Position numbers and translations under genes: made by a program | Assembly: GCA_963825345.1 (NCBI GenBank) | Contig: CAWGSQ010000012.1 | Span: forward strand, 310,001-374,000 | Origin: JACVRW01 sp963825345 | Lineage (GTDB): Bacteria > Actinomycetota > Thermoleophilia > Solirubrobacterales > Thermoleophilaceae | Reading direction: 5' to 3' | Length of the DNA stretch: 64,000 bases | Part shown: positions 26,325 to 34,457 of the stretch, piece after piece | Layout: every line of letters starts with the position of its first letter | Position numbering within the stretch: the first letter of the stretch is position 1 | The notes under the pieces: model-generated | What the model saw: only the letters and a program-made list of their open reading frames with translations | The model's database searches: none | Told to the model about the DNA's origin: nothing

Positions 26325-27707
26325 ATGCCGGAGAGCAAGTACGACTGCATCGTGATCGGATCGGGCCCGGGCGGCTACGTGGCCGCGATCCGCGCCGCAC
26401 AGCTCGGGCTGAAGACCGCCGTGGTGGAGAAGGGCAACACCGGCGGGCGCTGCCTGAACGAGGCCTGCATCCCCGCGAAGGCGGTGCTGCGAGTGGCCGA
26501 GGTCTTCATGGAGACCCAGCACGCGGGCGACTTCGGCATCAAGGTCGAGGGCGCGTCTGTGGATTACTCGGGCGTCACCAAGCACCGCGACAAGGTGATC
26601 AAGACGCTCACGAGCGGGGTCGGCATGCTGCTCGAGAAGAACAAGGTCGACCTGATCGAGGGCTTCGGCTCTGTGACCGACGACGGCAACGTGAAGATCG
26701 GCGGACAGTTCGACGGCACCGAGATCGAGACCGACCGCGTGATCCTGGCCGTCGGCTCGATCCCCAAGCCGATCCTCGATCTCCAGTTCGGCAAGCGCAT
26801 CCTCGACACTGCGGCGATGTGGCTCCTGAACGAGCAGCCGAAGAAGCTATGCGTGATCGGGTGCGGCGCCTCCGGCGTCGAGATTGGATCGGCACTAGGC
26901 CGGCTCGGTACCGAGGTCACGCTGATCGAGGCGCTCGACCAGATCCTGCCGCTCGAGGAGCCCGAGATCGCGAAGGCCGCCGCGCGCGAGATCAAGAAGC
27001 AGAACGTGCGAATCGAGACCGGCGCCAAGGTCGAGGGCGCCGAGGCGTCTGATGACGGCGTGAAGGTCACCTTCAACGGCGAGACCGACGAGTTCGATTA
27101 TTTGGTTATCGCTGCCGGCCGCGCGCCCGACGTTGAGGGCCTTGGCCTCGAGGAGGCCGGCATCGAGCGCGAGGAGAACGGCCTGATCAAGGTCGACGGC
27201 CACCTGCGCACGAGCCTCAAGGGCGTGTGGGCGATCGGCGACATGGTCCCGGGCCCCGCGCTCGCCCACAAGGCGTCCGACGAGGGCATCATCGCCGTCG
27301 AGGATTCCGTCGGCATGGAGGTGCACCCGATCGACTACGCGTACGTGCCGGCCGTGACCTTCTGCCACCCGCAGGTCGCCTCGTTCGGGCTGACCGAGAA
27401 GGCGGCGAAGGAGGCCGGCTACGACGTCGTGGTCGGCAAGGTCCCGATGGGCGCCGTCGGCGCGCCCACGGTCTACGGCGACCGCGGCGGCATGATCAAG
27501 ATCGTGGGCGACAAGCAGTACGGCGAGCTGCTCGGCGCGAGCATCGTCTCCGCGAAGGCCGCCGATCTGATCCAGGAGCTAGTGAACGCGCGCGAGCTCG
27601 AGGGCGGCTACCCAGAGGTGGCCCGCACGATCCACGCGCACCCGTCGTTCGCGGAGGCCGTCATGGAGGCGGCGCGGGCAACGGACGGCTGGCTGATCCA
27701 CGGCTGA
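26325..27707 (+). CDS. lpdA: Dihydrolipoyl dehydrogenase (E3)
   Basis: The 460-residue flavoprotein reoxidises dihydrolipoyl groups of 2-oxoacid dehydrogenases or the glycine cleavage system. Visible are the FAD motif GSGPGGYVAAIRAAQLG, the redox disulfide CLNEAC, an NAD-binding GCGASGVEIGSALGRLG, the second FAD-contact AIGDMVPGPALAHKA, and the C-terminal catalytic HAHPSFAEAVME with the His-Glu pair. It lies about 4.3 kb upstream of E1alpha, separated by broken genes, but is the only E3 in the window and the likely partner of that complex. Confidence 0.96.
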   Translation: MPESKYDCIVIGSGPGGYVAAIRAAQLGLKTAVVEKGNTGGRCLNEACIPAKAVLRVAEVFMETQHAGDFGIKVEGASVDYSGVTKHRDKVIKTLTSGVGMLLEKNKVDLIEGFGSVTDDGNVKIGGQFDGTEIETDRVILAVGSIPKPILDLQFGKRILDTAAMWLLNEQPKKLCVIGCGASGVEIGSALGRLGTEVTLIEALDQILPLEEPEIAKAAAREIKKQNVRIETGAKVEGAEASDDGVKVTFNGETDEFDYLVIAAGRAPDVEGLGLEEAGIEREENGLIKVDGHLRTSLKGVWAIGDMVPGPALAHKASDEGIIAVEDSVGMEVHPIDYAYVPAVTFCHPQVASFGLTEKAAKEAGYDVVVGKVPMGAVGAPTVYGDRGGMIKIVGDKQYGELLGASIVSAKAADLIQELVNARELEGGYPEVARTIHAHPSFAEAVMEAARATDGWLIHG

Positions 27708-27720
27708 GCCGCCACTCGCG

Positions 27721-27762
27721 CGCACTTTTGCATGACATGCATGCAAAACGCGGAGAGAGTGA
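27721..27762. repeat. 42-bp dispersed repeat, copy 2
   Basis: This copy differs from 2130-2171 at one base. Here the core is a perfect inverted repeat, TTTTGCATG-N5-CATGCAAAA. It lies between the converging lpdA and coiled-coil genes, its right end touching the stop codon of the latter. A site between convergent genes is unusual for an operator, which favours a dispersed element or a shared 3' structure. Confidence 0.85.
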
Positions 27763-28113
27763 CTACAGCTGGGTTGCGACCAACGCGATCAGGCCGGCGG
27801 CGAGGATCCCCGCGGCTCGAAATCCGATACGGCTGAGGCGCTCGTCGAGCTGACGCAGCCTGTCGTCGAGCTTGTCGATCCGTCCGTCGAGCTTGTCGAT
27901 CCGCCCGTCGAGCTTGTCGATGCGTCCGTCGAGTTGGTCGATCCGTCCGTTCATCGCGCCCAACGCCGCCTGGACCTCAGCTCGGAACGCCCGCATCTCG
28001 GCGCGAAACTCCAGTCGCTCGACCCGCATCTCTTCAAAGGCGCGGTCAAAGGTCGTGTCGATTGCGCTCATGCGGTCGTCAAGCCGTTCGTCGGTCCACC
28101 TAGTGCGCTCCAC
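27763..28113 (-). CDS. Coiled-coil protein with C-terminal membrane anchor and 7-residue repeats
   Basis: The 116-residue product has a charged helical N-terminal half (FEEMRVERLEFRAEMRAFRAE), then near-perfect heptads of LDGRIDK repeated about four times, encoded by a 21-base tandem DNA repeat, and ends with a hydrophobic anchor (AAGILAAGLIALVAT). This resembles small tail-anchored coiled-coil proteins with no known activity. The repeat number could vary between strains. The ribosome site is weak. Confidence 0.65.
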   Translation of the reverse strand: MERTRWTDERLDDRMSAIDTTFDRAFEEMRVERLEFRAEMRAFRAEVQAALGAMNGRIDQLDGRIDKLDGRIDKLDGRIDKLDDRLRQLDERLSRIGFRAAGILAAGLIALVATQL

Positions 28114-28365
28114 TGTACTCCGCTAAGTCTCGGTGGCTCTTCATCTCGCCCCTGGCCGAGGTGAGGTCTCTTGCGGCTCTTGAGACACCCGTGTCTCCTG
28201 ACGTTTTGTCGCAAATACCGAACGAATGCGCTTCGGACTTGCTCAATGTCTGTGGTGGCTCACCAGGCACGCGGGTTAGGCTGGCGCCCAAACGATGCTC
28301 AGGATGCCGAGCAGGCTCTGAGTCGCAGGGGGGCGACCTCCGCCGCCCGTCGACTTAGCGCAGAA
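28114..28365. other. Intergenic region, no gene recognised
   Basis: These 252 bases separate the leftward coiled-coil gene from the rightward surface-protein gene and should hold both promoters. An open frame runs through from 28171, but its codons do not resemble a protein and it simply extends the surface-protein frame upstream of the signal peptide. No clear promoter or operator could be assigned. Confidence 0.5.
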
Positions 28366-30575
28366 ATGACCAACACCACACCGATCCCACCGAGGCAGGC
28401 GCGGGTACTGGGGCTGATCGTCGCGGCGTGCGGCGTCGTCGTTCTTTGCACGCCGAGCGTGGCGGCAGCGCGTCCTTACACAGTCGTCTCCTGCGACTCC
28501 GCGGGACTGTTCGGATACAACAGCGCGGCCTGGGCGCCATACGGAAATGCCGGCAGCGCGTACGCGTCGTGCCCCAGTGGAGGCGGCTCGACCGCCGGCG
28601 TGAGCAACCGGCTGATTGGCGGGACCTACTCGGGATACAACCACTCGGTCCACGCCTTCAGGGCTCCGCCCGGCACCACAATCACGAATCTGCGCTGGGC
28701 CGGGCGGGCGGCACGCGACAACTGCAAATGGGGCACTTACATCCGAGCCCTCCCGAGCGACGCAGCGATCGCCGGCCTCCCGCACAATCAGTACTGCGAC
28801 GCCACCGGCTTCGACAACCGGGGCTGGCCACTGCCATTCGCCGTACCCGGCGGGACCACCCAGCTCGAGCAGCTCGTCATCTGCGCCGCCCCTCAATGTT
28901 TCCCAGGAGGAACGATCCACTCGCATGTGCTGGAGGTGACTGTCGACGACCCGATCCCGCCGTCGATCTCGCTGGACGGACCGATGGCGAGCGGGCAGTG
29001 GGTGAGCGGGCGCGCCGCGACCCGCTACGTCGTGGTTGCCGCGCCGGACAACGCCGGCGTTCGCGACATCAATGCGTCGGTAGGCGCCCAGAGCGCAAGT
29101 CGGAGTCGTATCCATGCGACTTCGCCCAGGCAGGCCGTGCTCGGACCAGACGAGGCAATTGAAGGTCCCGATCGGGGACCTCGCTGATGGCCGCCATTCC
29201 TTGACCGTCTCAGCCACCGACGCGGCCGGAAATGGCTCCGCCGCGGTGCGGGACATCTACGTCGACAACACGGCGCCGGACCCAGTTGTCCCCCAGGTGA
29301 CAGGTGGGGAAGCCTGGCGGAGCACCAACCAGTTCAGGATTGCCTGGACGAATCCACCGAATAGCGCCGCTCCGGTGGTCCGGGCTCACTGGAAGATCTG
29401 CACGAGCGATGGGATCTGCCCTTCAAGGGGTCAGCGCGACGGCGCAAATGTGCAGGAGTTGCCGTCGCTCACGGCGCCGGCGGCGGGTGAATATCGGCTG
29501 CATGTGTGGCTGCAAGACGCCGCAGGAAATACCCGAGAGGAAAGCGCGGTGGTCACTGCCGCCACTGCGCTTCGATCCCGAACCCCCAGACCTGACGTTC
29601 CAACCGACGGACATCACGGATCCGTTGCGTGTCGCCGTCAACGCGGTCGACCGTCATTCCGGCGTGGCACACGGAGAGATCGAGATGCGCTCCAGCGGAA
29701 CCTCTGCCTGGCACGGTCTGGCGACGCAGCAACAAGGCTCGTTGCTGGTTGCAAATGTGGACGACGAGCGCTTCCGCAGGGGGACATACGAATTCAGGGC
29801 CCACGCGGTTGACCACGCAGGCAACGAGGCTTCCACCGGGCGGCGCGCCGACGGTTCTGCGGCGACGCTTCGGCTGCCGGCTCGCACAGATACGAGGCTG
29901 GCGGTTGGTGTGCCTCGCTTAGTTGTCCGTCGCAGGGTGGAGCGGCGCAACGGAAAGCGGAGGCTCGTCCGCCGGCGAATCCGACGACTGGACAGCAGCG
30001 TCATTGTGCGCGCAGCTCGCGTGTTGCGCCTCGACGGCTTCCTCTCAACCGCCAATGGACAACCGATCGACGGCGCCACGATCGAGGCGCTTGAGAAGCG
30101 ACCGGGGGGCGCCTTGACTCCGGTCGGGTTTGCAACGACAGGGACCGACGGGAAGTTCCATTACACCGTGAAGGCAAAGCGCAACCGCGAAATGCTGTTC
30201 CGTTACGGCGGTTCGAGACGAATCGGCGCAGCAACGACTGACTTCACGATGCTCGTGCCCGCCGACACGTCGATCCGCCCGGATCGACGTCGTCTGCTGA
30301 ATGGCCAGCAGGTGGTCTTCAGTGGCCAGGTACTCACGCGCCCACTGCCGTCCCAGGGAAAGCTCGTCGAGATGCAGGCCTACTTCCGCGGCCGGTGGCG
30401 AACTTTCTCCACGGTCCGAGCGCACCCCAACGGCCGCTGGCGCTTCCCCTACCGCTTCGGCGGCACCGTGGGGCGAGTGAGGTACCGCTTCCGTGCCCGC
30501 CTGCCGTCCGAAGGTGGCTACCCGTTCATAAGCGGCAATTCACGCGTCGTGGAGGTTGTCGTGCGTGGGGGCTGA
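28366..30575 (+). pseudogene. Secreted Ig-like repeat surface protein, broken by about three frameshifts
   Basis: ATG 28366 begins a signal peptide (VLGLIVAACGVVVLCTPSVAAA) and a Cys-containing domain. The protein-like sequence then passes through three frames: SESYPCDFAQAG continues near 29098, RPCSDQTRQLKVPIGDLADG near 29136, and LRFDPEPPDLTFQ near 29560. In order they form one protein of about 735 residues with Ig-like repeats (SLTVSATDAAGNGS, FRAHAVDHAGNEA) and a C-terminal beta domain. No stop codons interrupt the combined reading. Either recent decay or base-call errors explain it. The family is a cell-surface or secreted protein of unknown binding partner. Confidence 0.75.
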
Positions 30576-30638
30576 CGTGATCGCGAGTGCATTGCCCCGC
30601 CTGCCAGAATCCTGCGTGCCCGACCAAGGTACGGAACT

Positions 30639-31259
30639 GTGCTGAGTTCATTCCGAAGGCGCTTGTCGTACTCCAACGTCACCGCCACCGCGGCCCTCTT
30701 CATCGCCCTCGGCGGCACCTCATATGCGGTGATTCGCGTCGACAGCGGCGACGTCGTAAACAACAGCCTTCGTAGCAGGGACGTCCGAGACCACACGCTG
30801 CACGCACGCGACCTCAGACGCAATGGCCTCGGCGGCGGAGCTGTGAAGGAAAGCGCGCTCGGACGGGTCCCGCTCGCAGCGAATGCGGAGCGGCTCGGAG
30901 GGATCATCCGCCTCGGACCTTCGTGTTCGGTGTCCCGCCGACACGATGGCTCGAGCCGGCGTTTGCGTAGAGCAGACCGCCCACCCGGCCGATGGCTTCT
31001 TCGGTGCTACGAGCACCTGCGACAACGCCGGTCGCGGGCCTGCCAACGATGGCTCAGTTGGATCGTTTCGCTGGGACCCGGCCGCTCAGTCCGGCAGGGG
31101 AATGGACGTCCAGCGTCTACCGAAATCCGGACAACGGGGCTGACCCGATTCGATCAACTCGAGGCCGTCGTTCTAACCGGCGGAGGCGTCGTCAGCTACG
31201 AGCGCGTCTACCTCGCCGTGCAGCATGCCTTCCGCTGCGTCGCTCTTCCCAGCAATTAG
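30639..31259 (+). pseudogene. Short signal-anchored surface protein, broken by about three frameshifts
   Basis: GTG 30639 starts LSYSNVTATAALFIALGGTS, a leader typical of a surface-protein group in these actinobacteria. The ordered continuation lies in other frames: CPADTMARAGVCVEQTAHPA (about 30930), then LPTMAQLDRFAG (about 31040), then back to the first frame at FDQLEAVVLTGGGVV (about 31150), ending FRCVALPSN. Each step is a +1 change. The nominal frame stays open, so an automatic caller would report a 206-residue protein whose middle is nonsense. Function unknown. Confidence 0.7.
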
Positions 31260-31265
31260 GACTCC

Positions 31266-31847
31266 GTGGCTGAGCAGCCGGTCTTCTACTTCGACCTCGG
31301 GTCGCCCTACGCCTATCTGGCCGCCGAGCGCATCCACAAGGTGCTCCCGGTCGTCCCGGTCTGGCAGCCGATCCTCCTCGGCGGCATCTGGCAGGAGACG
31401 GGCGGCGGCTCCTGGGCAAGGACCGACAAGCGCGACGCCGGCATGGCCGAGGTCGAGCGGCGCGCCGCCGCGTACGACCTCATGCCGATCCGCTGGCCCG
31501 ACGAGTGGCCCACCAACACGCTCAAGGCCATGCGCGCCGCCACTTTCGCCGCCTCCATCGGCCGCGCCGTCGCGTTCTCCCTCGCCGCCTTCCGCCAGGC
31601 GTTCGCCGGCGGCAAGGATCTCTCGGACGTCGACAACGTCCTCATCGCCGCGGCCGCCTGTGAGCTCCACCCCAACGCGGTGCTCAAGGCGATCGAGACT
31701 CAGTCGGTGAAGGACAAGCTTCGGGAGGCCACCAAGGAGGCCTACGACCGTGGCGTGAGAGGCGTCCCCACGATCGCCGTCGGGGACCAGCTCTTCTACG
31801 GCGACGACCGACTCGAGGAGGCGGCTTCCGCCCTGGGCGAGGCGTAA
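31266..31847 (+). CDS. DsbA-family / 2-hydroxychromene-2-carboxylate isomerase-like protein
   Basis: The 193-residue protein has the thioredoxin-fold start FYFDLGSPYAYLAAERI, where Ser stands in place of the DsbA Cys motif, as in HCCA isomerases and kappa-class GSTs that use glutathione or related thiols. The cis-Pro region reads GVRGVPTIAVGDQLFYGDDRLEEA. A helical insert spans the middle. It starts at GTG 31266, six bases after the preceding broken gene. Isomerase or reductase substrate is unknown. Confidence 0.85.
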   Translation: MAEQPVFYFDLGSPYAYLAAERIHKVLPVVPVWQPILLGGIWQETGGGSWARTDKRDAGMAEVERRAAAYDLMPIRWPDEWPTNTLKAMRAATFAASIGRAVAFSLAAFRQAFAGGKDLSDVDNVLIAAAACELHPNAVLKAIETQSVKDKLREATKEAYDRGVRGVPTIAVGDQLFYGDDRLEEAASALGEA

Positions 31848-31992
31848 CGTCGCAGGCGTGAGTCGGGCGATTCTCGAGGAGGCACCGCGGCGGCGCTGCC
31901 CCATTGATCGCCGCCGGTGTGGGGGCGGGCCTCGCCACGGTGCTGGGCGCGCGGGGGGCAGCTCGAGTCGCACGCGGGCTGAGAGACCATTC

Positions 31993-32006
31993 CCCCCAAT
32001 CGGGGG
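31993..32006. promoter_or_regulatory. Short inverted repeat upstream of the E1alpha gene
   Basis: A CCCCC-AATC-GGGGG dyad lies 45 bases before the E1alpha ATG, in the only gap (about 200 bases) ahead of the dehydrogenase genes. It could be an operator or a leader hairpin. Evidence is symmetry and position alone. Confidence 0.25.
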
Positions 32007-32050
32007 TAGGCGTTATTGAACGGGGCTGGCAATGGGTACTCTCCGAGCCG

Positions 32051-33466
32051 ATGGCTACCAGCGATGCCACGCAGGCCGGTGACGGTGCCCAGGGCAAGGA
32101 CGAGGGCAAGGACGACCAGGGCAACGGCGGCCAGAACCCGACCGAGGTAGCCGGCCTCGAGGAGATCGGCTTCGGGAAGGTCAAGCACGACCTCCCCGAC
32201 AAGGACACCTGCCTCACGGTCCTCAAGAAGATGCTCCTCATCCGCCGCTTCGAGGAGCGCGCGGGCGAGATGTACGCGAAGGCGAAGATCGGCGGCTTCC
32301 TCCACCTCTGCATCGGCGAGGAGGCCACGATCGTCGGCGCCACCCAGGCGCTGCGCGACAACGACTACCTGATGTCGACCTACCGCGAGCACGGCCAGGC
32401 CATCGCGCGCGGAACGCCCCCGGAGACGGTGATGGCCGAGCTGTTCGGCCGCGTGGACGGCTGCTCGAAGGGCCGTGGCGGCTCGATGCACCTCTTCGAC
32501 ATGGAGCGGCGCTTCCTCGGCGGCTACGGCATCGTCGGCGGCAGCCTGCCGCTCTCGGCCGGCGTCGCGCTCGCGTGCGACTACATGGAGACCGAGGACG
32601 CGATCCTCTCGATGATGGGCGACGGCGCCACGAACCAGGGCACCTTCGGCGAGACGATGAACCTCGCGGCGCTCTGGAAGCTGCCGGTGGTCTTCGTGAT
32701 CATCAACAACCAGTTCGGCATGGGCACGGCGCTCCACCGCCACTCGGCGGTCACGGACCTGTCGCTCAAGTCCGAGGGCTACGGCGTGCCCGGCACGCGC
32801 TGCGACGGCATGGACGTGCTCGACGTGCACGACGTGGTGACCAGCGCGCTCAAGTGCGCGCGCGAGGAGCGCAAGCCGCAGCTCGTCGAGGCCGTGACCT
32901 ACCGCTTCCGCGGCCACTCGATGGCCGACCCCGAGGAGTACCGCTCGAAGGACGAGGTCGAGGAGTGGCGCGGGCGCGACCCGATCCAGGCGTTCGGCAA
33001 GCGCCTCGTGGACGAGGGCGTGCTCACGCAGGACCAGTTCGAGGAGCTCGACGAGAAGGCGATCAAGACGGTGGACGAGGCTCAGCAGTTCGCCGACCAG
33101 TCGCCGTTCCCGGACCTCGACTCGCTCTACGACGACGTGTACGTGTTCACCGGTGACGCTCCCGGCTGGTGGACCGTCGACGAGCGCTCCCCCGAGGTGC
33201 ACCGCGGCGAGCACGAGCGCGAGGCCGGCGAGCTGCCGCACCAGCTCGCGGAGGCCGGCGCCGCCTACGCCAACGTGGGCGACCAGGAGGCGCGCAACCG
33301 TCGACAGTCCGACAGCGGCGACGACGAGGACGAGTCCACCGAAGGCGACGAGGACGAGAACGGCGACGAGGTCGACGAGCCCGGCGAGGGCGAGGGTGGA
33401 GGCGACGACGCCGGCGAGGGCGAGGTCTCCGGAGACGAGCCCGAGGCCGAGGGAGGCGCCGACTAG
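32051..33466 (+). CDS. pdhA: 2-oxoacid (pyruvate) dehydrogenase E1 component, alpha subunit, with acidic tail
   Basis: The 471-residue protein is the thiamine-diphosphate E1alpha subunit. It has MLLIRRFEERAGEMYAKAKI, GRGGSMHLFD, and the cofactor motif GDGATNQGTFGE...VVFVIINNQ. An N-terminal Asp/Gly-rich extension of about 45 residues and a C-terminal tail of about 70 residues rich in Asp, Glu and Gly are added to the usual 330-370 residue core. ATG 32051 is chosen because upstream in-frame sequence is not E1-like. The stop overlaps the E1beta GTG by one base (TAGTG). With E1beta and E2 it forms one operon. Confidence 0.93.
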   Translation: MATSDATQAGDGAQGKDEGKDDQGNGGQNPTEVAGLEEIGFGKVKHDLPDKDTCLTVLKKMLLIRRFEERAGEMYAKAKIGGFLHLCIGEEATIVGATQALRDNDYLMSTYREHGQAIARGTPPETVMAELFGRVDGCSKGRGGSMHLFDMERRFLGGYGIVGGSLPLSAGVALACDYMETEDAILSMMGDGATNQGTFGETMNLAALWKLPVVFVIINNQFGMGTALHRHSAVTDLSLKSEGYGVPGTRCDGMDVLDVHDVVTSALKCAREERKPQLVEAVTYRFRGHSMADPEEYRSKDEVEEWRGRDPIQAFGKRLVDEGVLTQDQFEELDEKAIKTVDEAQQFADQSPFPDLDSLYDDVYVFTGDAPGWWTVDERSPEVHRGEHEREAGELPHQLAEAGAAYANVGDQEARNRRQSDSGDDEDESTEGDEDENGDEVDEPGEGEGGGDDAGEGEVSGDEPEAEGGAD

Positions 33467-34449
33467 TGCCGGTGATGCGCTACCGCGAGGCGCTCAACCA
33501 GGCGCTCCGCGAGGAGATGCAGGAGGACGAGAAGGTCTTCCTGATGGGCGAGGACATCGGCGTGTTCCAGGGAGCCTTCAAGGTGACCGCCGGCCTGCTC
33601 GAGGAGTTCGGCGAGAAGCGCGTGCGCGACACGCCGATCTCGGAGAACACGATCGTCGGCATGGGCGTGGGCTCGGCGATGCTCGGCCTGCGCCCGGTGG
33701 TCGAGCTGATGACGATCAACTTCTCGCTGCTCGCGATGGACCAGATCGTGAACCACGCCGCGGCGATCCACTACATGTTCGGCGGCCAGGCGAAGGTGCC
33801 GCTCGTGGTGCGCATGCCGCAGGGAGCCGGGCACCAGCTCGGCCCCACGCACTCGCACTCCTTCGAGGCCTACTACCTGCACGTGCCCGGCCTGCTCGTG
33901 GCCGCGCCGAGCACGCCGGAGGACGCCAAGGGCCTGCTGAAGGCGGCTATCCGCGACGACAACCCGGTGGTCTTCATCGAGCACGAGACCCTCTACGGCC
34001 AGCGCGGCGAGGTGCCGGAAAACGGCGGCCCGATGCGCTTCGGAGAGGCCGCCATCCGACGCGAGGGCGACGATGTGACCATCATCGGGATCTCGCGCAT
34101 GGCGATAGCCGCTGGAAAGGCGGCCGAAGTGCTCGCGGACGAGCACGAGATCGACGCTGAGGTGATCGATCCGCGCACCCTGCGCCCGCTCGACCTCGAC
34201 ACGATCCTCGACTCGGTCAAGAAGACGAATCGAGCGGTGATCGTCGAGGAGGGCTGGCCGCACGGAGGCGTGGGAGCCAACCTCGCTGCACTGATCCAGG
34301 AGCAGGCGTTCGACTGGCTCGACGCCCCGGTGCAGCGCGTGACCGGCGCGGACGTCCCGATGCCCTATTCGAAGCCACTCGAGCAGGCGGCGTTCCCGCA
34401 CCCGGAGCACGTGGTGCACGCGGCGCTCGCCACCTTCCGGGACCTGTAA
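33466..34449 (+). CDS. pdhB: 2-oxoacid (pyruvate) dehydrogenase E1 component, beta subunit
   Basis: The 327-residue subunit completes the E1 heterotetramer. Typical segments are RYREALNQALREEM, FLMGEDIGVFQGAFKVTAGL, DTPISENTIVGMGVGSAMLG, and PVVFIEHETLYGQRGEVPE, ending with VPMPYSKPLEQAAFPHPEHV. GTG 33466 is preferred because GGGAGG lies nine bases upstream; ATG 33475 is too far from it. Whether the complex uses pyruvate or a branched-chain oxoacid is not settled by sequence, though a single operon with E2 and general similarity favour pyruvate. Confidence 0.94.
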   Translation: MPVMRYREALNQALREEMQEDEKVFLMGEDIGVFQGAFKVTAGLLEEFGEKRVRDTPISENTIVGMGVGSAMLGLRPVVELMTINFSLLAMDQIVNHAAAIHYMFGGQAKVPLVVRMPQGAGHQLGPTHSHSFEAYYLHVPGLLVAAPSTPEDAKGLLKAAIRDDNPVVFIEHETLYGQRGEVPENGGPMRFGEAAIRREGDDVTIIGISRMAIAAGKAAEVLADEHEIDAEVIDPRTLRPLDLDTILDSVKKTNRAVIVEEGWPHGGVGANLAALIQEQAFDWLDAPVQRVTGADVPMPYSKPLEQAAFPHPEHVVHAALATFRDL

Positions 34450-34457
34450 GGAGGAGC

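Noticed and set aside
28366..31259. Programmed ribosomal frameshifting in the two surface genes
   Set aside because: At least six shifts in both directions, with no slippery heptamer or conserved structure seen at the sites, make recoding much less likely than indels.
31850..32050. In-frame upstream extension of E1alpha with a hydrophobic stretch
   Set aside because: The extension is Gly/Ala/Arg-rich and not E1-like. A better start, ATG 32051, is present. A tiny separate gene remains conceivable but lacks support.
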